This document shows, one piece after another, positions 41,701 to 46,140 of a stretch of DNA of 64,000 bases. The DNA lies in the NCBI RefSeq assembly GCF_905475465.1, contig NC_062244.1:1872501-1936500 (forward strand). Reading direction: 5' to 3'. The notes under the pieces are model-generated. The model was given only the letters and a program-made list of their open reading frames with translations. It had not been told where the DNA came from and ran no database searches. Both the position numbers and the translations under genes were made by a program. The stretch comes from Pieris napi (lineage: Eukaryota; Arthropoda; Insecta; Lepidoptera; Pieridae). The stretch's first letter is position 1. Every line of letters begins with the position of its first letter.

Positions 41701-43801
41701 ATAGTTAACAGTCTACATGTTTTATTTATTAGCATATTCTTATATATATAAAATTCTCGTGTCACAATGTTCGATCCCATACTCCTAAACGGCTCGACCG
41801 ATTCTTATGAAATTTTTAATGGATATTCAGTAAGTCTGAGAATCGGCTAGATAGTAGCTTCTTTCAAACCCATAAGTGATAAGGGGTGTACACCCCAAAA
41901 ACGTATTACGTATTTAAACGTATATTGTGCGTGGGGTGCTCTGTGCCTGTCGAGCAACCCACGCTTTTTCACAATAATACCAGTATTTTTTGTTCATTAC
42001 CATTTTCAGCCTAAATTAGGAATTATTTTTCACTTTTTAGTTTGATGTGCTTTAAAAGTGTGTTTTTTAGTTTTTTTTAACTATATTTATAATAAGTTTA
42101 TTTTGACACTCAACTGTGTATATTTTGACAGCTGTCAGTAGCAGAGGTGGAATTACGCGCTGCCGCTGAAGAACGTGACAAACTGCTAAATGACGCAAAC
42201 TACAGTAGTCTACAAAACGATGAGGCTGTCGCTCGCGCAAGACAAGAGAGGGACGAAGCTATCGAGAGGAAGAAAGCTGTTGAGGTGGGTTTAAATCAAG
42301 TTAATTTACTGTTACTGGTATCATGTTTTATATAACATTAGGAATACTATTCACGTACATTCAGTGTTGCTATAATCTTTTATTGGCTTAAGATTTCTAT
42401 ATTTAATTTTTTGATCATTATTCTCTGCAAGTGATCAGCTACATTACCTGAAACGCAAAACTAGCTGCTGTGGTCTCTGGCAGAATGACCAGCGCTGTGG
42501 AACATTCTGCTCCTCAGCATAATGCTGAGCCAAGGCCCATTACAACCACAGCACACACGCATAACACAATTGAAATGAACCGAATGGGAAATGGGATTTT
42601 TTTTATATCTCTCATTATATTTTTTTTTTCTTTGATTATTGTTATTTTGTGTGTGTGTTTTTGTTAGTAATAAATGTTATGTCTATGTCAACATAAACCT
42701 ATTGGCTTATGTGTACACAAGTGTTAACCATTACGTTTTTTAACAGGAGTCATAGTTCGGGATAAGTCTCGACTTTGACTGTAGGATTCAGTTTTTTCAG
42801 CCATCGTAGCTAGAAAAACCAATAACAAATAAATGGATATTATATTATCTGTATACGGAATGCAAGTTAATAAAGACTAATTTCCAAACGTAATATTCCA
42901 GGTTTCCCTTGCGAAGACCCGCGTGGAGTTGATGCAGGCGAATAGTCAGCTATACGAAGCTGTCCGACAGAAGATTGACCTTGGACAGCAGCTAGAGCAG
43001 TGGCAGGTCTGTATTAAGATAGTCGTTAGCTATTTTGAACCTTAATATTTTGGTTTGTGTTAGAGTATGTGAGAAATATAGTTATACTTTGATTTTTTAT
43101 TCCGTAGAATTCTGACAATTCATGAGTGTTGCTACTAAAAAAATTCTCCACCGAAAACGGGCACAAATTTGACTTATTTGAGGGCAATCAAAAAAAATGC
43201 TACGTATGTTTTATGTTTTACCAAACTTATATATCGAATTAACTTTAATTACTTTATTTTATTCTTTTGCTGGCATCACTGCCTACTAATTCCAGGTTTA
43301 GTAAACCTTTAAAAAAATCTATATATGTGCGGTTTTTTTTAGTGCGAAGTAATTATCACTCGCCGTTAAACCACATTTAATGTGCAGCACCGCACTTAAT
43401 AAAATTGATGCATTAACTAACAATAAAATGACTATAGACTCAGATGTTCAGACTCGTATTAAAATTATAAAATGTGCCCGGCCAAAAAGGTTTGCCATCT
43501 CTGACATGTCAAAAAATGAAAGCTGTCAGAATTCTGCGGAATTAAAAATCTGAGTATAGTTTATGTTATATTTTATTAGTTACCCACGATTTGATTTGTA
43601 AGAATATATGTCTGAGGTTGTCAGTAATTAGTTAGGGTGTTTTACAAACCTTGACATTGTTGTTTTGAATTACAGATGGACATGCAAGAGCTGATAGACG
43701 AGCAGATGAAGCACAAGTTGACGTCAGAGAAGCGTCGCAAGATCCCCCAACCCGTGCCTCCCACTCGCACTTCAAGGATCCTGGGCTTCTTCCAGCGGTG
43801 A
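8578..43801 (+). CDS. BICD-related dynein adaptor (BICDR/BICDL-like), 3' nine exons, 5' end missing
   Basis: Nine exons (8578-8718, 20422-20577, 21328-21501, 22282-22394, 22760-22893, 36041-36261, 42132-42284, 42902-43006, 43676-43801) join without a frame break into 440 codons plus stop. The protein is almost all heptad-rich coiled coil. It opens with ELEQEKHLLRRRL and continues with a DHVSSLASLKSEL segment and LEKRL..L.DN, then a short central stretch with VFKQLRSLALQL and an acidic DDDSG. A second coiled coil follows with QANSQLYEAVRQKIDL and QLEQWQMDMQELIDEQM, then a basic/proline tail ending LGFFQR. From memory this order resembles BICD-related proteins (BICDL1/2, Drosophila Bicdr), which link Rab6-type vesicles to dynein-dynactin. 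The N-terminal dynein-binding CC1 box is not in the window. Another Golgi or adaptor coiled-coil protein is less likely but possible without a search. Confidence 0.75.
8850..9060 (-). repeat. WNQLP-family LINE tail, rearranged
   Basis: gagggctcgcgtccttttaa, aattggttcggaaatac, then an unrelated AAATACG-rich stretch, then gtcgaggtgatacgggtgga. Interrupted copy. Confidence 0.5.
9623..9920 (+). mobile_element. Helitron-like non-autonomous element, family C
   Basis: Starts near TCTCTATAAATATATAATTC and ends cgggtcagCTAG followed by T. It carries ttctcgtgtcac, cggctcgaccgattctta and acgattaacccctatttttt. TC...CTAG ends without target duplication are the Helitron pattern. Confidence 0.6.
10295..10848 (-). 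mobile_element. Helitron-like element, related family
   Basis: CTAGctgacctggctaactt at left. atcggtccagccgatctcga, gttgtaacaaacacgacttt and tatatatatagat at right. A distinct interior from family C. Confidence 0.5.
11888..12075 (+). repeat. dispersed repeat F
   Basis: tcttaacctacatagtaata ... aaaaagtttggtccctgagt ... cgctggcagcatttcctcgc. Confidence 0.5.
12224..12514 (-). mobile_element. Helitron-like element, family C
   Basis: CTAGctgaccgggcaaacgt at the left, aatcggtcgagccgtttcgt and gcgacacgagaattttaaat at the right. A minus copy with both ends present. Confidence 0.6.
12985..13280 (+). repeat. WNQLP-family LINE tail with a nested small element
   Basis: The LINE-tail sequence runs to ttccacaactg at 13037 and resumes at 13198 with ctgagcgtttatt. 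The break is exactly the 160-bp element 13038-13197. Confidence 0.65.
13038..13197. mobile_element. 160-bp inverted-repeat element inside a LINE tail
   Basis: The ends CCCTGCGATTCTGTAACTCA and its near-complement TGAGTTACAGAATCACAGGG are about 26 bp long with one mismatch. A 3-bp duplication CTG (13035-13037, 13198-13200) flanks it, matching the unbroken sequence of the host repeat. Non-autonomous. One end of a related copy is at 29730-29760. Confidence 0.75.
13310..13530 (-). mobile_element. second, decayed copy of the 258-bp MITE
   Basis: In reverse it shares acccaagtatagtaaaacgt, gaccacctagtgactcttta, taacgcgtaatt, cccgcatcgtaacgttttat and the end ttcgttacgtaatacttgaa with 35079-35336. 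The homologous mononucleotide run is a C-run of about 14 at 13486. The left end is lost. Confidence 0.65.
13925..14215. repeat. decayed repeat (acgcgtgtacataagtacac) plus LINE tail scrap
   Basis: Shares ctacaaacgtagaatgaggc, acgccaaagaacttctaacg with 26460-26660 and 57060-57570, where ttatgtacgcgcgtaagaag and taacgcgcc occur. Followed by ggctcatctgatgttaagtg, the WNQLP tail end. Confidence 0.45.
14442..14668 (+). repeat. tRNA-derived SINE A
   Basis: cagtgttggcctagtggctc, box B attggatcccc, gaaaacatcgtgaggaaacc, tail near gatagcgccattgattttt. Confidence 0.7.
15382..15525 (+). repeat. LINE tail (34150 family)
   Basis: agagtggcggagagtttatt, gccagttcttctcttccgtt, gaactggcattaaatgtaaa, then an A/T tail ending gagttttg. 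Confidence 0.5.
15539..15666. mobile_element. 128-bp MITE, TGTCACCG ends, 4-bp target duplication
   Basis: Left end TGTCACCGGAATATAACAAA, right end the complement of TGACACCGGAAGATAACAAA. About 23 of 25 bases pair. TATG is duplicated at 15535-15538 and 15667-15670. Confidence 0.7.
15894..16236 (-). mobile_element. Helitron-like element, family C
   Basis: CTAGctgacccggccatgta ... aaatcggtcgagccgtttcg ... taacacgagaatttaatata. Minus copy with insertions. Confidence 0.6.
17110..17534 (-). mobile_element. Helitron-like element, related family
   Basis: CTAGctggcctggcgaacat, cttattctgctcttcggg, aaatcggtcaagccgttttc, ttatatatattaga. Confidence 0.5.
18165..18308 (-). repeat. tRNA-derived SINE A, 3'-truncated
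   Basis: gtcgactctttgggtctaag, gatgttttccttcaccg, atgagagtcgcacgctgaac, ccactaggctaacaatg on the plus strand. Minus copy. Confidence 0.6.
18475..18779 (+). mobile_element. Helitron-like element, family C, intact ends
   Basis: TCTAATATATAAAATTCTCG to ccggatcagCTAG. The best copy together with 33467-33793. Confidence 0.65.
19403..19727 (+). mobile_element. Helitron-like element, third family
   Basis: cttaatatatataaattacg, ttgtttgtccgctatggact, cagcaacgcttggccggtct gCTAG. One copy only. Confidence 0.45.
20048..20177 (+). repeat. SINE A, 3' half
   Basis: ccttagaaccaaaaagtcgt, cggcgtgtgatagacacaga, aaatctgaggcccagaccta. No tRNA-like head. Confidence 0.55.
20422..20577 (+). CDS. BICDR-like exon b
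   Basis: Acceptor tttttcag, donor gtaggt. It has 52 codons, phase 0. The coiled coil includes NLIAELTAQNSRLTAQL and ends MTSLK. The intron before it is 11.7 kb. Confidence 0.85.
20696..20751 (+). repeat. (CACTCACTCATT)n microsatellite
   Basis: About four copies of a 12-base unit (cactcactcatt). It creates two overlapping spurious frames of 147-161 codons. Confidence 0.8.
21013..21085 (+). repeat. very short 3' end of the same R1-like LINE
   Basis: It encodes AASIFGTL and shares the tail ttttaataatatattttaag with the copy at 4683-4860. A strongly 5'-truncated insertion in the intron after BICDR-like exon b. Confidence 0.5.
21328..21501 (+). CDS. BICDR-like exon c
   Basis: Acceptor cttgtag, donor gtatat. 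It has 58 codons, phase 0. The segment DHVSSLASLKSEL...DKKLDLEKRL...QQLEEANDRIAALERQ is the clearest family signature in the gene. Confidence 0.9.
21590..21885 (+). other. GC-richer intronic island with a 97-codon frame
   Basis: Within the intron after BICDR-like exon c, about 290 bp is clearly GC-richer than its surroundings. The plus frame includes FAKPLPSKVAGVCGTHTSIS and QYPHRVLIPANF. The minus strand has two more long frames. No splice sites join it to the gene. It looks like a transposon or imported fragment of unknown family. Confidence 0.3.
22282..22394 (+). CDS. BICDR-like exon d, followed by a GC-AG intron
   Basis: Acceptor ttctcag. It has 37 codons plus two bases. The exon ends ...GTTGCAAG and the intron begins GCAAGT at 22395, an optimal GC donor. 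Using it joins GCA AG|G in frame with exon e. The nearest GT (22399) has a poor context and gives a stop 11 codons into exon e. Confidence 0.85.
22584..22655 (-). repeat. SINE A head fragment
   Basis: cagtgcacagccgtgattcg, aacgcaccacctctgggttg. Decayed minus copy in the GC-AG intron of the BICDR-like gene. Confidence 0.4.
22760..22893 (+). CDS. BICDR-like exon e
   Basis: Acceptor tctccag, donor gtaagt. Enters in phase 2 and leaves in phase 1. It encodes an acidic METEPEEQDDNW linker, then VFKQLRSLALQL and the start of the DDDSG stretch. Confidence 0.85.
23085..23235 (-). repeat. dispersed repeat G
   Basis: ccctttcccattcggttcgt, cagcattatgctgaggagca, gttccacagcgctggtcatt, gagaccacagcagcta. 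Minus partner of 42463-42610. Confidence 0.55.
23330..23425 (+). repeat. LINE 3' remnant, sister of 32098-32215
   Basis: agaagtggaagaagagaaga followed by ggccttcactctttcagaag parallels 32160-32205. Part of the intron before BICDR-like exon f. Confidence 0.35.
24366..24835 (+). mobile_element. Helitron-like element, family D, copy 1
   Basis: TCACTACATAGTATAAAACA at left, cgctttctctgtccctaaat, ttttttccgcttacattgca, gtgcgaagccggggcgggtc gCTAG at right. A duplicated end (gtgtgaagccggagcggccc) lies at 24728. Confidence 0.6.
25051..25440 (+). other. GC-richer intronic island with a 75-codon frame
   Basis: The frame 25051-25278 reads AYETRYRYAQAQCYTVFGGG, then SKSVLPSKVLKSAPPLIADG. Next comes a GC-rich patch to 25440 (ctacgctgcgctactcgctagc). 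No family recognised. Probably the interior of an old transposon. Confidence 0.25.
25586..25900. mobile_element. 315-bp long-palindrome element, TGTCACCG ends, copy 1
   Basis: Starts TGTCACCGTAAAATTGTAAA and ends in its complement. The arms pair over roughly 100 bp and carry aatctatctcgcgagattgt. It is flanked by GATC at 25582-25585 and 25901-25904. The centre (about 100 bp) is unpaired and non-coding. Confidence 0.8.
26220..26455 (+). repeat. WNQLP-family LINE tail
   Basis: One of the best-preserved copies: accatccgtatcaacttgac, gtccgtcgttccacaactg, ccagctgcccactgaattat, aagaacgtaccaattctt, catcagatgaggctcctgcc. Confidence 0.6.
26460..26665. repeat. repeat H (tagacgcgttagaagttat)
   Basis: tatgtagacgcgttagaagt and ttctacgtttgtagaaaaaa, ending taacgcgccaaaaaaagtgt aacttc. 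Same family as 57060-57570. Confidence 0.45.
26704..26865 (+). repeat. SINE A, decayed
   Basis: ccctgaggtcgtgtgatcga, tgtgcactggacttttctct, gatcggcttgccttagacct. Internal deletions. Confidence 0.5.
27195..27456 (-). repeat. tRNA-derived SINE A
   Basis: Starts cagtggcgctacaacctttt and ends cagccactaggccaacactg on the plus strand. Near complete. Confidence 0.7.
28101..28335 (-). repeat. tRNA-derived SINE B
   Basis: The minus strand starts gacggctcattggtctagtg (box A TGGTCTAGTG), with B box GTTCGATCCCcgg and a body ending in gacaattc's complement. A second copy at 35648-35885 matches over its whole length. Confidence 0.65.
28345..28428 (+). repeat. WNQLP-family LINE tail, fragment
   Basis: ccgcgcactatgtagaacc, aagtatttccaattcgact, gagcgtaccaattcttaaa. 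Directly adjoins a SINE ending at 28335. Confidence 0.5.
28831..28904. repeat. perfect 29-bp-arm palindrome
   Basis: 28831-28859 and 28876-28904 are exact complements, loop of 16 bases. The flanks extend imperfectly to about 50 bp (aacataa ... ttatgtt). A partial copy of the left arm is at 30845-30915. Confidence 0.75.
29725..29880 (+). repeat. small-element end followed by a WNQLP LINE tail fragment
   Basis: 29730-29760 matches the right end of the element at 13038-13197 (ttcgaaaagtgagttacaga). From 29780 LINE-tail sequence follows (gaagtttccgaaccaattcg). Confidence 0.45.
30033..30345 (+). pseudogene. 3' end of a second LINE family (WNQLP family)
   Basis: It translates in broken frame to AEFHHRTSKQNTKYHPYHLD, VRRSTT, TTTMWNQLPTEV, the usual C-terminal LWNxLP block of CR1/Jockey-like ORF2. 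The same unit recurs at 258, 4075, 8850, 12985, 26220, 28345, 29780, 47100 and 48155. Confidence 0.55.
30503..30710 (+). repeat. LINE ORF2 C-terminal remnant
   Basis: Broken frame reading GHTMRRGDENLEKLVVGNTE and SRGRTPTR, the GHxxRR..N..L...G...GRxxTRW motif found near the end of insect LINE ORF2. Downstream, a 17-base inverted match (gtacgagccaaggctgta / tacagccttggctcgaac) is seen. Confidence 0.4.
30845..30915 (+). repeat. half copy of the 28831 palindrome
   Basis: aacataacctttacacattt, aaagaaaacacttcttaacc, ggattaaagttatgtattat. Mutated and without the second arm. Confidence 0.5.
31235..31350 (+). repeat. LINE 3' remnant
   Basis: RNQWKQIVRDVSLLTTTLRH resembles the DR..W...V...TT end of RTE-like ORF2. 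Weak. Confidence 0.3.
32098..32215 (+). repeat. LINE 3' remnant (RWEDEIKD family)
   Basis: Near tgggaagatgaaataaaaga and ending tcttcactccttcggaggtc. A sister fragment ends at 23400 (gaagaagagaagaggccttc). Confidence 0.35.
32907..33115. mobile_element. inverted-repeat element (aaaacacgcttttaaagcac family), copy 1
   Basis: Left arm actaaaaaacacgcttttaa agcacatcaaact pairs with right arm agtttgatgtgctttaaaag cgtgttttttag over about 38 bp. The interior includes gcgtgggttgctcgatag. Confidence 0.65.
33467..33793 (+). mobile_element. Helitron-like element, family C, intact ends
   Basis: TCTAATATATAAAATTCTCG, ggctcgaccgattctcatga, cttaacatttagggg's complement, end cggtcagCTAG. The 66-codon frame in it has no support. 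Confidence 0.65.
34150..34562 (+). pseudogene. 3' end of a LINE ORF2 with its 3' UTR
   Basis: The plus strand reads RRINHSLYGNCIRFYNKLPS, LNKFKALVKCKLINKAFYKF, DEYLNVPNPWD and stop, a common LINE C-terminus. The 3' part (aagagtggcggagagtttcttgc ... tgtacttgtttacctatat) recurs at 1379, 3484, 15382, 53709 and 54431, so those copies are tails of this LINE family. Confidence 0.6.
34575..34745 (+). repeat. dispersed repeat F
   Basis: cttaacctatatagtaataa ... aaaaagtttggtccctgtgg ... gctggtagcatttcctcgct. Directly follows the LINE 3' end 34150-34562. Confidence 0.5.
34937..35430 (+). repeat. SINE A interrupted by a 258-bp element
   Basis: Head cagtgttggcctagtggctt to gaacactta (35078), then the nested element, then ttaccttagacacaaaaagt to gaaacagatatt. 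Confidence 0.7.
35079..35336. mobile_element. 258-bp Harbinger-like MITE nested in a SINE
   Basis: The ends GGGAGCGTTCAAGTATTACG and CGTAATACTTGAACGCTCCC are perfect inverse complements for about 25 bp. TTA is duplicated at 35076-35078 and 35337-35339 (TWA-type target, as in PIF/Harbinger). It includes a run of G at about 35115-35125. No coding capacity. Confidence 0.75.
35648..35885 (-). repeat. tRNA-derived SINE B
   Basis: gacaattcacaccaattgac, ctaggcaacggatatacata, cacccaagacctaagcacaa, gggatcgaacccgggaccca, ggattcgcagtcaggggtac. Same orientation as the copy 7.5 kb upstream. Confidence 0.65.
36041..36261 (+). CDS. BICDR-like exon f
   Basis: Acceptor ctttccag, donor gtaagg. It has 221 bp. 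It completes the Gly of DDDSG and continues LHSDLSISSLDGDEG, an alanine-rich AACADAVAAYATLEG stretch and an arginine/glutamate-rich coil ending DLSSK. It is the longest exon in the gene and sits after a 13-kb repeat-filled intron. Confidence 0.85.
36655..36745. repeat. AT-only inverted repeat
   Basis: attaaattatgtgttacata against ttataacacataatttaatt, plus a long TATAAT-type palindrome to its left. Simple sequence. Confidence 0.4.
37075..37745 (+). pseudogene. dead Jockey-type LINE reverse transcriptase fragment
   Basis: Fragments of one reverse transcriptase across shifting frames: FDIATAFDKV, then a stop in place of W, HNGLVYKLYHHQVPL, GVPQGSILAPLLFTLFAGD, LYADDTALF, LGEWFRK. At least two internal stops and frameshifts, no ends recognised. 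GC-richer than its surroundings. Inserted in the intron before BICDR-like exon g. Confidence 0.8.
37779..37818 (-). repeat. SINE A head scrap
   Basis: gatagaacctacgacctcag then ggatgagagg, just after the dead Jockey fragment. Confidence 0.3.
38221..38408 (+). repeat. SINE A, 5'-truncated
   Basis: gtgaaggaaaacatcgcgag, aaaaagtcgacggcgtgtgt, aaatctgaggccccgactta. Confidence 0.6.
40134..40451. mobile_element. 318-bp long-palindrome element, copy 2 (centre inverted)
   Basis: Same arms as 25586-25900, but the unpaired centre is the reverse complement of copy 1 (caaacttctttggtaaatta versus its complement). Flanked by TATA at 40130-40133 and 40452-40455. The left terminus is mutated (TGTTAACG). 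Confidence 0.8.
40790..41029 (-). repeat. tRNA-derived SINE A
   Basis: ccacagatttctgtatctgt ... gccggtttcctcacgatgtt ... atgagagtcgcacgctaaag, taggccaacactg. Near complete minus copy. Confidence 0.65.
41088..41270. mobile_element. MITE with 41-bp perfect inverted repeats and a duplicated end
   Basis: GGCCGATTTACATTATCTTA... (from 41109) pairs perfectly for 41 bp with the right end at 41229-41269. The first 21 bp are repeated in tandem at 41088-41108. TTA on both sides would fit a Harbinger-type target. Just downstream of a SINE A copy. Confidence 0.7.
41738..41925 (+). mobile_element. Helitron-like element, family C, 3'-truncated
   Basis: ataaaattctcgtgtcacaa, cggctcgaccgattcttatg, aaggggtgtacaccccaaaa, then interrupted by the inverted-repeat element at 41925. 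Confidence 0.55.
41925..42087. mobile_element. same element, copy 2, left arm missing
   Basis: gtcgagcaacccacgctttt, tcacaataataccagtattt, tgatgtgctttaaaagtgtg match the complement or right half of 32907-33115. It joins a truncated Helitron-like copy on its left and stops about 45 bp before BICDR-like exon g. Confidence 0.55.
42132..42284 (+). CDS. BICDR-like exon g
   Basis: Acceptor ttgacag, donor gtgggt. It has 51 codons, phase 0. The coiled coil starts LSVAEVELRAAAEERDKLL. A repeat containing a conserved aaagcgtg motif ends about 45 bp before the acceptor. Confidence 0.85.
42463..42610 (+). repeat. dispersed repeat G
   Basis: gctgctgtggtctctggcag, aatgaccagcgctgtggaac, ttctgctcctcagcataatg, gaaccgaatgggaaatggga. 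The reverse of 23085-23235. The two share a conceptual frame RMTSAVEHSAPQHNAEP. Probably a transposon part. Confidence 0.55.
42902..43006 (+). CDS. BICDR-like exon h
   Basis: Acceptor attccag, donor gtctgt. It has 35 codons, phase 0. It encodes VSLAKTRVELMQANSQL and EAVRQKIDLGQQLEQWQ, matching the conserved C-terminal coil of BICD-related proteins as I remember it. Confidence 0.9.
43101..43540. repeat. possible 440-bp inverted-repeat element before the last BICDR-like exon
   Basis: TCCGTAGAATTCTGACA at 43101 is complementary to TGTCAGAATTCTGCGGA at 43524-43540 with one mismatch. The interior includes gtgcggttttttttagtgcg and a near-complementary gcaccgcactta. The ends are otherwise unmarked. 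Confidence 0.45.
43676..43801 (+). CDS. BICDR-like last exon with stop
   Basis: Acceptor attacag. It has 41 codons and TGA at 43799-43801. It starts MDMQELIDEQMKHKL and ends in a basic, proline-containing tail (SEKRRKIPQPVPPTRTSR) finishing LGFFQR. Confidence 0.9.
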   Translation: MDMQELIDEQMKHKLTSEKRRKIPQPVPPTRTSRILGFFQR

Positions 43802-44142
43802 TCTGCTATTCTTCTCCTTCTGCTGCTTGGGACCTCACACCTGCTTACACATTGACACATCCCGACATCTTTCAGCCACGGAAAAGCGAGATTACTTTAA
43901 AAAGTAGCGAAAATTTACTTTAGTATTTACTTTTTACCTAATAACATCTTTAATTACTTTTAGTTATTTTTCAATGTCAAAGTAATAATAGTAATTATTG
44001 AGACTTACGTACGTTTCTTAATGTTTGTCGTTACCTGTGTGTTACTCAATATTGCATTTCTTAAATCTCTCTTGTCTGTGGCGACATCTTCTTACACTTA
44101 TGACACACTGCGTTGAGCGCTTCCAAATGTGCTGTCATCGCG

Positions 44143-44153
44143 GCCGCCATCTT
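44143..44153 (-). promoter_or_regulatory. YY1/Pho-type motif inside the presumed 3' UTR
   Basis: Read on the minus strand this is AAGATGGCGGC, the textbook YY1 core, in a local CpG-rich spot (gcggccgccatcttg). Such motifs usually sit near transcription starts, so a cryptic or antisense promoter is possible. The match may be chance. Confidence 0.3.
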
Positions 44154-44516
44154 GTTTGTGTTTTGCCGCGTTTTATTTCACGATTTTAACGTTCAAACGA
44201 TGTGTGTATATTGCAGTGATTAGTGTTTTAGATCATTTATTCACTTATTTGTGTTTTCAGTATAATTTTACATTTGCACCCTTTATAGCTATATTGTTCT
44301 AAGTTTTAGTTAAATTATGATAACGGACCGGTTAGGAGACGTACGGCCGATATTGTTTTTTTGCTAAAACTTTATTAGTTCAGTACATTCCTAGTTTTTG
44401 TAAGTATACGAAAACAAATATTATTTAACCTTTTAAAAACGCAATTCCGTCATAATTACCGAAATATTTATATGGTACAACAATTTAGTTTTATTTGCGA
44501 CAATTTCTAGAATGTA

Positions 44517-44522
44517 AATAAA
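44517..44522 (+). terminator. possible proximal poly(A) signal
   Basis: AATAAA 716 bases after the stop of the BICDR-like gene. It could give a shorter 3' UTR. Confidence 0.35.
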
Positions 44523-46114
44523 ATTAATTTCTTATTAAATCAGCCACGTACTGTCGCTAACCCGTCCATTTCATGTAAATAATATAGATAATCATTGCAC
44601 CTATAGATTTATTTAGATCATAATATAGTTTTAAAACGCCAAACGAACTAGTGTTTTATTGGTCTATCTTAAATATCTCCAAAACCGAAATGTTATACGA
44701 AATATATAAAATACTAAATAAAACACTATTCAAAGGCGATTAAATTACATTCAAACCTTTTACTAGCCATATTATTAATAGTTAACGATCTGCTACAATC
44801 ATTTAAAAAAAGAAATCATCGATTTACGAAAGAAAAAAAAATGGTGGTCCTTAGAGTACTAAAGACCATAGACTATAAAATAAATGTACATTCTGGGGCT
44901 TGCCCTACGTGCCTTAATTGTGACAGAATAATACGGAATTGGAATGAAGACGCCTTTTTTGTGCCTTAAAGTTGGGCTTGAACACATTTTGTTCAAAAAC
45001 AAGAATTTTTGTTTGGTGCCTAAAGAACTACAAAATATATTTACAATGATTTTACATTGCATTTCGTCTAAGTTTTATCAAATGTGTGACATTGAAATTA
45101 ATGAAATACTCCTATTTTATTAATAATACGAAGGGTACATTTTAGAGTGCGACACTTCATTTTGAATTGCATAATCTGTATGTAATATTTTGCTCTATTT
45201 TTGTAAAACAAAAGTGTAAGTTGGCAAGATTGTATTATTTAAAAACTTAATTAGTTTAATTGCACTATTTTAACTAAAATACTCTTTGTAATGAATATGG
45301 ACACATAGTGCTTTAGTTAAAAGGTGCATTTATACTAATTTGTTTTAGAAGTATCAATTACATTATGATTATAATGAACATTTTTAATTATCCGTTATAT
45401 ATTTTAATTTTGGCATACTTATGTTACATTCCAAGTACCTAATATTCACCGATAAATGTACTTAATTTAACGCTTATTTTATAATTTATTTTAAGACTGA
45501 ATGTAACAGGTCTACGTCCGATGCAATAATAATTTATTATCTTTATATTTTAGCACAAATATGTGTTTTGTAATTCGTATCGCAGTCATTCCGCTATTTT
45601 AAGGTTTATTTCGCTATTATATTTCACAAAAATCACTTTACGTGCGTATACGTTCAGTGCGTATACGTGCACGTAACATTTTCCTTTTTTTTAATTTGTT
45701 TCTATTTCTACAGAATCCTGGATAATTAGATGTAATAATTTTTTTATTAATTGATATTTTAGTACTGTTTTTTGCTCAAATCTTTGACATACTTATTACT
45801 TGAAGTTTCTTTAAATTATTGAAGAATCTTATTTTACGCTATCATAATTTGATTTTTTTTATATTTTACGTAAACTACTTCTATAAATGTAAACAACATA
45901 ATATTAAAAGTGATTTTTGTGAGACATGTAATTTTTGTTGCCATATATTGGTGATTAAGAGCAAGAGCGGTATTCATTAACGAAATTCAAAGGAATTTTA
46001 GCTGATAAATCTTAAAAGTTTTATTCATACTAACATTCTACTTAAAATATAATAAGTACTTAATATAAATCTACTGTGATTAGTTTTATTTGCAATATTG
46101 TATGTATTTCACTG

Positions 46115-46120
46115 AATAAA
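46115..46120 (+). terminator. poly(A) signal AATAAA, BICDR-like gene
   Basis: AATAAA about 13 bases before a GT-rich stretch, 2.3 kb after the stop codon. The best candidate for the distal cleavage site. Confidence 0.5.
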
Positions 46121-46140
46121 GTATGAATTTTAGGCTGTGT

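Larger units (their letters stand above)
36262..42131. other. 5.9-kb intron of the BICDR-like gene
   Basis: Apart from the dead Jockey fragment, SINE A copies, palindromic element copy 2 and MITEs, 38410-40130 is featureless. The exceptions are a weak SINE-like patch at 38755-38835 and a LINE-like antisense patch near 39060-39160. Confidence 0.55.
43802..46140 (+). other. probable long 3' UTR of the BICDR-like gene
   Basis: This 2.3-kb AT-rich stretch has no recognised repeat, unlike almost every other non-coding stretch of this size here. It ends at AATAAA (46115-46120) followed by GT-rich ggctgtgtgtttc. An earlier AATAAA lies at 44517-44522. It contains a YY1-type motif (44143-44153) and two direct copies of GTGCGTATACGT near 45640-45670. 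No ORF of note. Confidence 0.5.
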
